64,000 bases of DNA from Bog-756 sp963837805 (GTDB lineage Bacteria > Actinomycetota > Acidimicrobiia > Acidimicrobiales > RAAP-2). Below are positions 37,486 to 45,726 of the stretch, in pieces. The notes under the pieces were generated by a model. The model saw only the letters and a list, made by a program, of their open reading frames with translations, was not told where the DNA came from and did not search any database. Position 1 is the first letter of the stretch, and the number at the start of each line of letters is the position of its first letter. Position numbers and translations under genes: made by a program. Location of the stretch: contig CAWIOU010000024.1 of NCBI GenBank assembly GCA_963837805.1, forward strand, positions 62,001-126,000, read 5' to 3'.

Positions 37486-38039
37486 ATGATCGCCGCCTTG
37501 ATCCGAAGCCGTGCTACCAAGGGCCGGTGGAATGCGGCGAGCACCATCAGAACGGAGAGGCTGGAGATCCGGCCCGTGCTCGAATCGGACAGACGACCAT
37601 TTGTCGATCTGTTCATGGACACGGATTTCATGGTGTATTCGGCGACTGGCGCACTCGACCGCCAGGCGGCGAACACCCGCTTCGATCACATGATGGCCTT
37701 CTCGCGGCGAGGTTGCCTTCGGCAAGCAGGCGATCATCGAGACCTCGACCGGATCTCTGGTTGGGTATGTGGGCGCGGACGAGTTCGAGTTCGGTGGTGA
37801 GAGCCGGCTCGAGTTCGGCTACAGACTCGTTCGGGCATCACGTGGTCTTGGGTACGCCACCGAAGCCGCCAGTGCGAATGTTGGAGGTGGCTCGTCATGG
37901 GTGGCAAGGCGAGCTTCTTGCCCTCATCGATCCCGACAACGGGGCATCTCGAAACGTCCTGGTAAAGACGGGGTTCGAGTTTGTCGAACCCATCATGATC
38001 AACGGTGACCGCGTCGAGCTCTACCGCTGTTCGATCTGA
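37486..38039 (+). CDS. GNAT acetyltransferase (RimJ/RimL type), broken by two frameshifts
   Basis: Three reading frames together make one RimJ/RimL-like N-acetyltransferase of about 184 residues. Frame 1 gives TIRTERLEIRPVLESDRRPF and DTDFMVYSATGALDR; frame 2, from about 37720, gives LVGYVGADEFEFGGESRLEFGYRL and the acetyl-CoA-binding SRGLGYATEAAS; frame 3, from about 37885, gives ARHGWQGELLALIDPDNGASRNVL and KTGFEFVEPIMINGDRVELY. The order and spacing are those of the family. Breaks are near 37710-37720 and 37880. Either two sequencing indels or a decayed gene is possible; in this accessory stretch true decay is more believable than in the essential genes. The start is uncertain. Confidence 0.72.
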
Positions 38040-38112
38040 GCAGTGGCGGTGACAGCCATCGGGACCCATGCTGCTCACCCGGATCGCCGTCGGGTCATGG
38101 CATCCTGGCCGC

Positions 38113-38580
38113 ATGGCAGCGAAGGAGATTCGATTTCGATGGCGGTCCAGCGGTTCGGGTCCCACGGCTCGGAGGATTCTGAACACCCTGCCGGCCTGGT
38201 TCGGAATACCGAGTTCGGTGGACCAGTACGTGATGATCGCGGATCGGTCGCCCACCGTGATCGCCTCCTTGGATGACGATGTCGGATTCCTCACGACCGT
38301 GAAGCACAGCCCGCAGGCCGCGGAGATCTACGTGATGGCTCTCGTTCCCGAGTACCACCGGCACGGTATTGGGAGACGGATGCTGGCCTTCGCCGAGCGC
38401 GAATTGGCCGAGCAGGGCGTGGAGTACCTGCAGGTCAAGACGCTCAGCCCAACCAAGCCGGACGAAGGATACGCAAAGACACGAGCCTTCTATTCCGCCA
38501 ACGGCTTTCGAGCCCTCGAGGAGTTCCCGACCCTCTGGGATGCCGACAATCCGGCGTTGCAGATGGTGAAGCGGCTCTAG
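38113..38580 (+). CDS. GNAT family N-acetyltransferase
   Basis: A 155-residue acetyltransferase with the acetyl-CoA-binding motif ALVPEYHRHGIGRRMLAFAE (V/I-x-x-x-x-R/Q-x-x-G-x-G/A pattern, about residue 78) and the C-terminal YAKTRAFYSANGFRALEEF, typical of the family. Substrate is unknown. ATG 38113 (MAAKEIRFRW) is preferred over an upstream in-frame ATG at 38068. It follows the broken GNAT gene by 74 bases on the same strand, so the pair may derive from one cassette. G+C is lower than in the flanking cytochrome genes. Confidence 0.85.
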   Translation: MAAKEIRFRWRSSGSGPTARRILNTLPAWFGIPSSVDQYVMIADRSPTVIASLDDDVGFLTTVKHSPQAAEIYVMALVPEYHRHGIGRRMLAFAERELAEQGVEYLQVKTLSPTKPDEGYAKTRAFYSANGFRALEEFPTLWDADNPALQMVKRL

Positions 38581-38631
38581 TCCAGGCCGCAGATCGCGGG
38601 CCGGGCAGCCCTTTCGGGCACCGGACGCCCT

Positions 38632-38961
38632 CTACCGGTTGCGGGCCGAGTCGGGATGACTGAGAAGTTCGAGGTAGTCGCGGCCCGGGACGCGACCCGA
38701 GGTCAGTACGTTCCGGAGGAGAGTGGTGGCGTCAGCCAGACCCTGGCGCTGGTCGCGGTCCTTGGGCATCGATGCGCGGGCCGACCCCTTCCCCTTGGCG
38801 ATGGTGATGGCGCTGATCACGCCGAGGCAGTACATCCCGTGGCGATCGATCCTGTTCTTGCCCTTCACCGTCTTCTCGGTGTGCTCGTCGACTTCCTTCT
38901 GGGCCCACCGCTCCATGCCAGCCACCCAGAGGGCGGTACGCCGCTTCGAGATGAAGCCCAC
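38632..38961 (-). CDS. hypothetical protein
   Basis: I do not recognise this 109-residue protein. It is soluble and basic, with a Lys/Arg-rich N-terminal half (EKTVKGKNRIDRHGMY) and no cysteine cluster, signal or helix long enough for a membrane. A good ribosome binding site (GGAGG at 38968-38972 on the minus strand) before a GTG start supports it as a real gene. It converges with the second GNAT gene and lies at the right edge of the accessory-looking stretch, before ctaF. Confidence 0.55.
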   Translation of the reverse strand: MGFISKRRTALWVAGMERWAQKEVDEHTEKTVKGKNRIDRHGMYCLGVISAITIAKGKGSARASMPKDRDQRQGLADATTLLRNVLTSGRVPGRDYLELLSHPDSARNR

Positions 38962-39106
38962 GGGAAACCTCCGTCTTCGTCTGGCCGACCGGGCAGCCGG
39001 CGTGTAGGGCGGGACAACGGGAGGTGACGACCCGGCTCGGCTGTCCGGCCCGAGTCCGCCGGTCCGGCCCCCGCCCGTGGCCCCATCGGCAGCGTGGGAA
39101 GCCCGT

Positions 39107-39529
39107 TCAGTCCCCTTCAGGCTGGGCGACCCCGGTGGGGACGGTGCCGCCCCGCCGGCTCTCCACCGTGGCCCCGACGGCGCCCGAGAGGAGCAGTGCC
39201 GCGCCCAGCGGTGCCAGCCAGAGCCCGAACACGAAGGTGAGCACGGTGAACAGCGCCCCCATGCCGAGGATGAAGGGCCAGATGCTCGATCCGGGGAACG
39301 AGTCGATGGCGCCGGCCCCTTCGGCGATGTCCGCCCCCGGGTCGTCGTCGGCCTGGGTCTTCCCCTTCGAGGACCACCACAGGTAGTAGGAGCCCGGGAA
39401 CAGGCCGAGCAGCGCGGACCCGATCAGCATCAGGAAACCGCCGTCCTCGTAGCTGGTGAACCAGTAGACGAGACCGATGACGGCAAAGAAGGCGCCGATG
39501 CCGGCCAGGAAGAGCCCGTACGTCCTCAC
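39107..39529 (-). CDS. ctaF: cytochrome c oxidase subunit IV, actinobacterial type
   Basis: Small four-helix subunit of the actinobacterial aa3 oxidase, 140 residues. Two N-terminal helices (MRTYGLFLAGIGAFFAVIGL and GFLMLIGSALLGLFPGSYYL, about residues 1-22 and 30-50) are joined to the second pair (about 83-125) by an acidic loop. Start GTG 39529 overlaps the ctaD stop as GTGA. It is the last gene of ctaC-ctaD-ctaF on the minus strand. The order and overlap make the identification firm although the sequence is poorly conserved in general. Confidence 0.92.
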   Translation of the reverse strand: MRTYGLFLAGIGAFFAVIGLVYWFTSYEDGGFLMLIGSALLGLFPGSYYLWWSSKGKTQADDDPGADIAEGAGAIDSFPGSSIWPFILGMGALFTVLTFVFGLWLAPLGAALLLSGAVGATVESRRGGTVPTGVAQPEGD

Positions 39530-41304
39530 GAGTCGTCCTCGACGGTGTCGCTCCCGGCCGATACGCCGGCCGGCACCTTCTCCGGTTCCGGCTGCCCGGT
39601 GTGGATGGTCCGGTGTTCGGGATGGTTGTAGTCCCAGGTGGGCCGCTCCGAGCGGATCGGAGGCAGGTGGGTGTAGTTGTGGTGGGGCGGTGGCGAGGAG
39701 GTGAACCACTCGAGGGCGTGCCCGTCCCACGGGTTGTCGCCGGCCGGGATCGGGTCACGCCAGGAGACCCAGAGGTTGATCAGGAAGAACAGGAACGACA
39801 CCCCGATGATGAAGGCCCCGACCGTCGAGATCACATTGAGGGTGGTCCAGCCGTTGGACGGGAGGTAGGCGGCGACCCGGCGCGGCATGCCGTACAAGCC
39901 CACGAGGTATTGGGGCATGAAGGTCACCCAGAACCCGATGAACAGTCCCCAGAAGTGGAGTTTGCCGAGGCCCTCTCGAAGCATGCGTCCGAACATCTTC
40001 GGATACCAGAAGTAGAACCCGGCGAACCCGGCGAAGACGGCGGTCCCGATGAGCACCTGGTGGAAGTGGGCCACCACGAAGTAGGTGTCGTGGGTCATGA
40101 AGTCGACCGGGGGTGACGCCAGGAGCACCCCGGTCACGCCGCCCATCAGGAAGGCGAAGAGGAACCCCACCGAGAAGAGCATCGGTGTCTGGAAGCTCAA
40201 TTGCCCGCCCCACATGGTCCCGATCCAGTTGAAGAATTTGATCCCGGTGGGGATGGCGATCATGTAGGAGAGGAGTGAGAAGAACGGCAGCAGGACCACG
40301 CCGGTGGTGAACATGTGGTGGGCCCACACTCCGGTCGACAGGGCGGCGATGGACATGGTGGCGAAGACCATGCCCTTGTACCCGAACAGCGGTTTGCGCG
40401 AGAACACCGGGATGATGTCGGTCACCATGCCGAAATAGGGCAGGGCCAGGATGTAGACCTCGGGGTGCCCGAAGAACCAGAAGAGGTTCTGCCACAGCAC
40501 AGGCACACCTCCGCCCTGCACGGTGAATATGTGGGTGCCGAAATGACGGTCGCAGAAGAGCAGGACCACGGCCCCGAACAGCACCGGGAAGGCAATGAGG
40601 ATCAGGATGGCGGTGACCAGCATGTTCCACGAGAAGATGGGGACCCGGAACATGGTCATGCCCGGAGCCCGCAGGTAGAAGATGGTGGCGCACAGGTTGA
40701 CCCCGGTGAAGATGGCCGAGAACCCGGTCAGGGCCAGTGCCATCAGCCACAGGTCGGCCCCCGCCCCCGGAGAGTTGGTGGCGTTGGAGAGCGGGGCGTA
40801 GGCCACCCAGCCGAAGCTGGCCGCACCGCCGGCCACCAGGAACCCGGACATCATGGTGATCGAGCCGCCCAGGTAGAGCCAGTACGACAAGGCATTGAGG
40901 CGGGGGAAGGCCATGTCCGGCGCGCCGACCTGCAGGGGCACGATGTAGTTGGCCAGCCCACCGAAGGCGAACGGCCCGGCGAACAGGTAGAGCATGAGGC
41001 TGCCGTGCATCGTGAACAGCTCGTTGTAGGTCTGGAAGCTCACGAACGAGGACGTCGGGTCGGCCAGCTGCACCCGGATGCCGAGGGCCATGATCCCGGC
41101 GATGAAGAACAGGACCAGGGAGGTGATCATGTAGCTCTTGCCGATCACCTTGTGGTCGGTGGAGGTCAGCCAGTTGATGAGCCCGGTCGGACCCTCGTGG
41201 TGCGGGTGATCACTCTCACCGTGGTGTTCGCCGGGAGTGTGCCCGTTCGGTCCACCGGGTTCTTCCGGGGCGATCAGACCAGGAGGTTCGATCGTCGTCG
41301 TCAT
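39526..41304 (-). CDS. ctaD: cytochrome c oxidase subunit I
   Basis: Catalytic subunit of the aa3 oxidase, 592 residues, intact. The metal ligands are visible: heme a histidine in FTMHGSLMLYLFAGP, CuB histidine and cross-linked tyrosine in FGHPEVYILALPYFG, the CuB pair in WAHHMFTTG, and the heme a3 and heme a histidines in VVAHFHQVLIG. The N-terminal 45 residues are a Pro/Gly/His-rich cytoplasmic tail and the C-terminal 60 a soluble tail; both are known in actinobacteria. ATG 41304 overlaps the ctaC stop (ATGA). It pumps protons and reduces oxygen with electrons from QcrC through CtaC. Confidence 0.97.
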   Translation of the reverse strand: MTTTIEPPGLIAPEEPGGPNGHTPGEHHGESDHPHHEGPTGLINWLTSTDHKVIGKSYMITSLVLFFIAGIMALGIRVQLADPTSSFVSFQTYNELFTMHGSLMLYLFAGPFAFGGLANYIVPLQVGAPDMAFPRLNALSYWLYLGGSITMMSGFLVAGGAASFGWVAYAPLSNATNSPGAGADLWLMALALTGFSAIFTGVNLCATIFYLRAPGMTMFRVPIFSWNMLVTAILILIAFPVLFGAVVLLFCDRHFGTHIFTVQGGGVPVLWQNLFWFFGHPEVYILALPYFGMVTDIIPVFSRKPLFGYKGMVFATMSIAALSTGVWAHHMFTTGVVLLPFFSLLSYMIAIPTGIKFFNWIGTMWGGQLSFQTPMLFSVGFLFAFLMGGVTGVLLASPPVDFMTHDTYFVVAHFHQVLIGTAVFAGFAGFYFWYPKMFGRMLREGLGKLHFWGLFIGFWVTFMPQYLVGLYGMPRRVAAYLPSNGWTTLNVISTVGAFIIGVSFLFFLINLWVSWRDPIPAGDNPWDGHALEWFTSSPPPHHNYTHLPPIRSERPTWDYNHPEHRTIHTGQPEPEKVPAGVSAGSDTVEDDS

Positions 41305-42338
41305 TGATCTCCCTTTGCCTGCGAGGGTGTGTTGTAGCCGCTTCCGTTGGTTTGGTGGGTGTCGAGCGGCGGGTTGTCCTGAGCCGACGAGCCCGACCGG
41401 GGCAGGGTGTGCCCGGTGTCCCGCTGGCTGGCGGCCCACGCCGCGAACGCCGCCGGGCTGACGGCCCGCACGCTGAACAGCATCTCCGAGTGATAGAGGC
41501 CGCAGATCTGGGTGCACTGGCCGTTGTAGGTCCCGGTATGGAGCACGTCCAGATCGAATCGGTTGTACACCCCGGGGAGGGCGTAGCGGCTGAAGTTGAA
41601 GTCCCGCACGTAGAAGCCGTGGATGACGTCGTCCGAGACCAGCAGGATCTGCACGGTCTGGCCCACCGGGACCACCATCTGCGGCCCGTGGTTGTTGGGT
41701 CCGTTGGTGGTCTCACCGGCGACCCCCACGTTCAGGTCGGGGTAGTCGAACCGCCAGCCCCACTGGAAGGCGGTCACCGTGATGTCGACCACCGGTTTCC
41801 CGGTGGCAGTGAAGGTGGCGTTGACCGGTTGGATGGCATCGACATTGTTCTCGGTGAGGACGGTGAAGAAGAAGAGGACCCCCACGATGATCACCGGGAT
41901 CGCCGTGTAGATGATCTCGATGGGGACGTTCTCGTGGAACTGCCGGGGCATCTCGTCGGAGCGCTTCCGGTAGCGGATGATCGTCCAGAGGATCAACAGC
42001 CCCACCAGGCCACCCACGATGATGCCGGTGGTCATCATGCCCGAGTAGAGCCGGAAGGTCTCCTGCCCCTGCTTGGTGGCGCCCCTGCTGGCGCCGTAAG
42101 TCGGGTAGACGTTGCAGCCGGCGAGGACCAGGGGCGCTCCGATGGCCACTCCGGTGCCCCAGCGACGCCACCAGCGCCTGGACGCGGTGCCCGGCACTCG
42201 CTGGTCGAGGCTGTCGGCGGGCTCGAGGCTGTCGGCGGGGGCAGATCCGGTGGACTGATCCGACTCGCCGGCCGGTCCGGCGGCGGGGGTATCGGGGCCG
42301 CGCCGCGGGGGTGGGGGACCGGTTGTGAATGCGTTCAC
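41301..42338 (-). CDS. ctaC: cytochrome c oxidase subunit II (lipoprotein, CuA)
   Basis: CuA subunit, 345 residues from GTG 42338. A 55-residue Pro/Ala-rich lead is followed by a helix and lipobox LVLAGCNVYP, so the mature protein is a lipoprotein. Two helices (about residues 93-117 and 132-155) anchor the cupredoxin domain with ITVTAFQWGWRFDYP and the CuA site CTQICGLYHSEM (two cysteines, His, Met). The start is set by a TAGTGT box seven bases upstream, which points to a leaderless mRNA; the frame stays open further upstream but is unlikely to be used. It is the first gene of ctaCDF. Confidence 0.95.
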   Translation of the reverse strand: MNAFTTGPPPPRRGPDTPAAGPAGESDQSTGSAPADSLEPADSLDQRVPGTASRRWWRRWGTGVAIGAPLVLAGCNVYPTYGASRGATKQGQETFRLYSGMMTTGIIVGGLVGLLILWTIIRYRKRSDEMPRQFHENVPIEIIYTAIPVIIVGVLFFFTVLTENNVDAIQPVNATFTATGKPVVDITVTAFQWGWRFDYPDLNVGVAGETTNGPNNHGPQMVVPVGQTVQILLVSDDVIHGFYVRDFNFSRYALPGVYNRFDLDVLHTGTYNGQCTQICGLYHSEMLFSVRAVSPAAFAAWAASQRDTGHTLPRSGSSAQDNPPLDTHQTNGSGYNTPSQAKGDQ

Positions 42339-42345
42339 GGCGATG

Positions 42346-42351
42346 ACACTA
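42346..42351 (-). promoter_or_regulatory. -10 box (TAGTGT) directly before ctaC
   Basis: On the minus strand TAGTGT fits TANNNT and lies seven bases before the ctaC GTG, where the transcript would begin. There is no ribosome binding site. A leaderless ctaCDF mRNA is the simplest reading, parallel to the ctaE-qcrCAB operon. Confidence 0.5.
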
Positions 42352-42450
42352 GTGGGCACCGGAGCAGAATTAGAAGTTGAGAGGCGGACCAGTTCGCGCT
42401 CTGCGAATTCCCAGTTCAGGAGGGTGGCCACGAGGGCGTGTCGACGCCGC

Positions 42451-43788
42451 TCAGGATGGCCGGTCCCCACGGCCCTCCCCGGACTCCCGTGCCGCCCAGG
42501 AGAACACCCCGTGGGCCATGGTCGAAGAGGCGGCGTCGGCCCGGCGGGTGAAGACCGTACGGCGGACCAGTTGCACGCCCGGGTCTTCGGGGGCGGCCAG
42601 CCAGGCCAGCTCGGCCAGGTGCCCGGCCAGCCTCATGGAGGGCTCGTCGGGACCGTCGGGGTCGTCGGGATCGTCGCCAACGGCGCCATCGAGAAGGGCC
42701 AGGGCCCGATCGGCCAGGACCCCCGCTCCACCGGCCAGCTCGGCGAGCTCGACGGCGAGCGAACGCTCGGGCGCCGGCTTGAGCGTGGCCGGATTGCCGT
42801 CCCACCACCCGCCGTAGAGCCGCCAGATCGTCCGGACGATGAACTCGGGTTCGTCGTAGACGGGCTGCAAGTAGGGCCGCTCCATCAGACGGGCCGGGGG
42901 CGTCACGGTGTGGATGACCTCGTCGAGCCGGGCGCCGCCGTTCATCAGAGCGAGTGTCTGCTCGACCAACGACTCGAGAAGCTCCGCGGTGTCGGTCAGG
43001 GCTTGACGGACCCGGTCCTTCCCGACCACCGGGTAGCCATGCCCGGGCAGGAGAACCTCGGGCCCTCCGCCGGGACTGTCGTAGAGGGCCAGCATCCGGC
43101 GCAGGGCGTCGGCCCATTCGGCCGGGTAGCGCTGGACCTTCTGTGGATTGCCGGCGTTGGGCGAGGCCCAGATGAACAGGTCCCCGCAGCACAGCGCCCG
43201 GTGGTCGGGAAACCAGGTCCAGGTGTGGTCGTCCGTCTCCCCTCTGGCGTGATGGAGCTCGGCCCGTGTCCCGCCGACGTCGAGGTCGAGCCGGTCGCGG
43301 TAGGTACGATCCGGGTATCGGTATTCGGTGGGCCATTCCAACGAGTCGATGTTGAACTGCCGACGGTTGATGATGCCGTTGTACCCGGCGGTGAGGATGT
43401 AGCGGTCGAACCGGGCCGGCAACGCTTCGTGGGCCACGACCACGGGTTCGGGCCACCCCTCATCCGCCGATTCGGCCGCCCATACCGGGACCCCGAAGAC
43501 ATGGTCGATATGCCCGTGGGAGTAGACGGCGGTATTGAGTCGACCGGGGGACCAGGTCCGGATGGTCCTGTGGATCTCGTCGGCCATCAGGGCGCTCCCC
43601 GTGTCGACCAGGAACAAGCCGTCGGCGGTACTCACCGCCGACACGTTGGCGAATGAGGGGACGAACGACACCCCGTCGGACACTTCGGCGAGGCCGGTGG
43701 TGGGCCGGAGCGGGTGGAGTTCGGAGGTCGAGACCTCACCTCGCCAGAGCCGGTCGGCCACGGCCAGTACGTCATGGGTGTCGGGCAC
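42451..43788 (-). CDS. metallo-beta-lactamase-fold hydrolase with alkylsulfatase-type dimerisation domain
   Basis: A 445-residue protein. The metal-binding motif is VYSHGHIDHVFG (HxHxDH, about residues 88-99), with later ligands in HHARGETDDHTWTW and LLPGHGYPVVG (about 178 and 248). The region after residue 265 (TDTAELLESLVEQTLALMN through RTIWRLYGGWWDGNPATL) matches the alkylsulfatase dimerisation domain, so the substrate may be an alkyl sulfate or a related ester. GTG 43788 follows AAAGGGG. It is read in the same direction as ctaCDF but 112 bases upstream, with its own TAGATT box at 43813-43818. Confidence 0.88.
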   Translation of the reverse strand: MPDTHDVLAVADRLWRGEVSTSELHPLRPTTGLAEVSDGVSFVPSFANVSAVSTADGLFLVDTGSALMADEIHRTIRTWSPGRLNTAVYSHGHIDHVFGVPVWAAESADEGWPEPVVVAHEALPARFDRYILTAGYNGIINRRQFNIDSLEWPTEYRYPDRTYRDRLDLDVGGTRAELHHARGETDDHTWTWFPDHRALCCGDLFIWASPNAGNPQKVQRYPAEWADALRRMLALYDSPGGGPEVLLPGHGYPVVGKDRVRQALTDTAELLESLVEQTLALMNGGARLDEVIHTVTPPARLMERPYLQPVYDEPEFIVRTIWRLYGGWWDGNPATLKPAPERSLAVELAELAGGAGVLADRALALLDGAVGDDPDDPDGPDEPSMRLAGHLAELAWLAAPEDPGVQLVRRTVFTRRADAASSTMAHGVFSWAARESGEGRGDRPS

Positions 43789-43812
43789 AGCGGTCCCCTT
43801 TCGACCTGGCGG

Positions 43813-43818
43813 AATCTA
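43813..43818 (-). promoter_or_regulatory. -10 box (TAGATT) upstream of the metallo-hydrolase gene
   Basis: TAGATT on the minus strand fits TANNNT. The start codon GTG 43788 is 24 bases downstream, with AAAGGGG in between, so this would give a short leader with a ribosome binding site, in contrast to the leaderless genes nearby. Confidence 0.4.
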
Positions 43819-43853
43819 GCCGTCGATAACCGCCGGGGCGGGCGGTGGGCGAA

Positions 43854-44582
43854 TCAGCGCCCGTTGTCTCCGCTGCCCCCGGAGTCTTCGGGAGGAGCGA
43901 GGCGGGAGGACACCCGTCCGGCCCACTTCCCGATCCCCCTGATCGTTCTCTTGACCTGTTCTTCGGCGTCGGGCCGGTAGTCGGCGACCACGCGCTTCCC
44001 CGTGGCCACCGCCGACCCGCTGGTTCGTCCCGCCCATCGGGCGGCGGCACCGGATGTGGGCGACGGAGTACCGTCGGCCGTCGGCGCCGGACCCGAACCC
44101 GGGCCGGGGGTCGAGGAACCCGCTTTCACGACCGTCGCCGTGGTCTCGATCACCCGTGAACCGCGACCCGACCCAGGACGCACAGCCGGTCGGGTCTCAC
44201 CCGTCCTGGTCAGGGTGGCCACCCGGAACAGCCCGACGGCTCCGAATTCGATCACGATGATCCCCTGGATGTCCGGTCGCAGGACGGGGATGATCGGCGC
44301 CAGGGCGATGACGGCCGACAGGACCATGGCCAGCCAAAGGTGGAGACGCTGGCCGCAAAGGTGGAACACCCCGAGGGGGCCCTGGGCGGTGACGGCCAGG
44401 ACGACCAGGGGAACGGCGCTGATGACCAGCAGGTCCCCATGGGCGACGTGGACGGAGAGATAGGCGAACACCAGCGCCACCGCGATCTCGGTGGCTTGCA
44501 TCACCCAAAACGGCATCCAACGCAGTCGCGCCCTGGACCCGTCTGCCCGGGTCAGCTGCTCCGGACCGACCCCCTCGCTCAT
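43854..44582 (-). CDS. membrane protein of unknown function with disordered tail
   Basis: A 242-residue protein that I do not recognise. Four helices (about residues 27-45, 50-68, 80-100 and 104-120) make up the first half, followed by a long Gly/Ser/Thr/Pro-rich, probably disordered segment (about 125-195) and a charged amphipathic end (EEQVKRTIRGIGKWAGRVSSRL). No catalytic motif is visible. It is preceded by tatA-side sequence only 19 bases away on the same strand, so tatA and this gene may be co-transcribed. It could be an accessory membrane protein of any process. Confidence 0.65.
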   Translation of the reverse strand: MSEGVGPEQLTRADGSRARLRWMPFWVMQATEIAVALVFAYLSVHVAHGDLLVISAVPLVVLAVTAQGPLGVFHLCGQRLHLWLAMVLSAVIALAPIIPVLRPDIQGIIVIEFGAVGLFRVATLTRTGETRPAVRPGSGRGSRVIETTATVVKAGSSTPGPGSGPAPTADGTPSPTSGAAARWAGRTSGSAVATGKRVVADYRPDAEEQVKRTIRGIGKWAGRVSSRLAPPEDSGGSGDNGR

Positions 44583-44601
44583 CGGTTCTGCATCGGAGCG
44601 A

Positions 44602-44898
44602 TCAGGCAGTTGGACCCGGGGATCCGTCGCTGTTCGACTCGACCGGGGCGGGAGCGGGAGCGGGAGCGGGAGCGGGAGGATTCACGACGACCGGAGGAAT
44701 GGCCTGGACCACAACCTTGGTATCCGTGGCGTCATCGGACCCGCCCTCATCGAGGCCCTTCTTGAATTCCTTCTGGGCAGAGCCGAGTGATCGGGCCAAC
44801 TTGGGGATCTGGGTGGAGCCGAACAGGACCAGGGCCACAACAATCAAGACGATGATGCCTTGTTCGCCGAAGAGGTCGGCAGGTGGGCTGAGATGCAT
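44602..44898 (-). CDS. tatA: Sec-independent translocase protein TatA/TatE
   Basis: A 98-residue TatA-type protein: one N-terminal helix (IIVLIVVALVLFG, about residues 15-27), the hinge STQIPKL, an amphipathic helix (ARSLGSAQKEFKKGLDEG) and a Pro/Ala-rich tail. TatA forms the channel part of the twin-arginine pathway for folded proteins, and the actinobacterial Rieske protein is a typical Tat client. The tail is encoded by a (GGGAGC)n-like tract at about 44648-44680 that yields repeated Pro-Ala. ATG 44898 follows AAGGGAG. No tatB or tatC is nearby. Confidence 0.93.
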   Translation of the reverse strand: MHLSPPADLFGEQGIIVLIVVALVLFGSTQIPKLARSLGSAQKEFKKGLDEGGSDDATDTKVVVQAIPPVVVNPPAPAPAPAPAPVESNSDGSPGPTA

Positions 44899-45206
44899 GG
44901 CGATGTCTCCCTTGTTGGATGCGCACACCAGGTTAGACGTGTCTAGACCGGGTCGCTGCGCAGCGGTCACCTGGGTGTTCGGTGCCGGACGGGGGTCCGG
45001 ATGAGCGGCACGAGAGACTCTCTCACCTGCCACTTCGGCCGACGGTCGGTTTGCAGGCTCGGCCCGGGACCCGGGCAGTTCCGGCCACCCGGTCCTCCAC
45101 GTGGGTCTCCGGCGTGGTTTGGGCGGCCTCGGCGCGGCCCCGGCCGGCCTCGGCACGGCCTTGGCCGGCCCTCACCCCCACGGGCGGCCGAGGCCCGGGA
45201 CGGCCC
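44899..45206. other. intergenic region upstream of tatA with near-palindrome
   Basis: About 308 bases between tatA and the CopD-like gene, both minus strand. TAGACGTGTCTA at 44934-44945 has perfect TAGAC/GTCTA arms around a 2-base centre and lies where the tatA promoter should be; TAACCT next to it fits a -10 box. Further left (45110-45195) the DNA is an imperfect, very GC-rich array of GGCCTCGGC-like units that can fold into hairpins. No gene is convincing. Confidence 0.45.
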
Positions 45207-45656
45207 TCAGCCGGCCAGGAACACCCCGAGACAGAGGGCGGCCACCGAGGCGATGGCCCCGACGGCGCCCCAGACGGCCGTGGCCCGTTTGGTCGTCGCC
45301 CGCTGGTGGAGGAACACCGCCACCCCGGCCACCGCCACCACCACGATCTTGACGATCAGGACGGTCTTCCAGGCCGACGAGGCATCCTTGACCGTGAGCG
45401 AGCTGATGTTCCAGAAGCCCGTGATCACCAGCACGCCGTAGGCCGGCCACAGCAGCCGCCCGAACGCCTGGGCCACCTTTTTCGGCGCCTCCTCGCCCAG
45501 GGAGCGGATGGTGGGGAGCAATCCGGCCACCGTGAACTGTCCGCCCACCCATACCGTGGCCGCCAACACGTGGAGGATGAGGCGGAAACCCCCGAGCCCG
45601 TCCGACAGCGACGGAACGTTGCTCGCCGTCTGGGTCACGTGTCCGACGTAGTGCAT
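45207..45656 (-). CDS. CopD-like/DUF2269-type small membrane protein
   Basis: A 149-residue protein with four helices (about residues 25-50, 70-92, 98-120 and 128-147). The motif LHVLAATVWVGGQFTVAGLLPTI, a helix with an early histidine and a WxGG pattern, is shared by CopD (copper resistance) and related heme or copper membrane proteins. LLWPAYGVLVITGFWNI is another family marker. The role here is unknown; copper or heme handling would fit the cytochrome neighbourhood but is inference. No ribosome binding site precedes the ATG, whose upstream DNA is a heptamer repeat. Confidence 0.75.
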   Translation of the reverse strand: MHYVGHVTQTASNVPSLSDGLGGFRLILHVLAATVWVGGQFTVAGLLPTIRSLGEEAPKKVAQAFGRLLWPAYGVLVITGFWNISSLTVKDASSAWKTVLIVKIVVVAVAGVAVFLHQRATTKRATAVWGAVGAIASVAALCLGVFLAG

Positions 45657-45663
45657 GGTGTCG

Positions 45664-45705
45664 CTGGGTCCTGGGTCCTGGGTCCTGGGTCCTGGGTCCT
45701 GGGTA
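45664..45705. repeat. heptamer tandem repeat (CTGGGTC)5-6
   Basis: Five exact copies of CTGGGTC followed by one with a final A. It lies 22 bases past the stop of the enoyl-CoA hydratase gene and eight bases before the CopD-like start (both genes on the minus strand). The unit differs from the heptamer after qcrB but has the same length. Confidence 0.93.
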
Positions 45706-45726
45706 CGGACCGGCCGACCGGGTCGC

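Noticed and set aside
45110..45195. GC-rich stretch after the CopD-like gene as a small RNA gene
   Set aside because: It can fold because of GGCC-rich repeats, but there is no promoter box or conserved shape to support an RNA gene.
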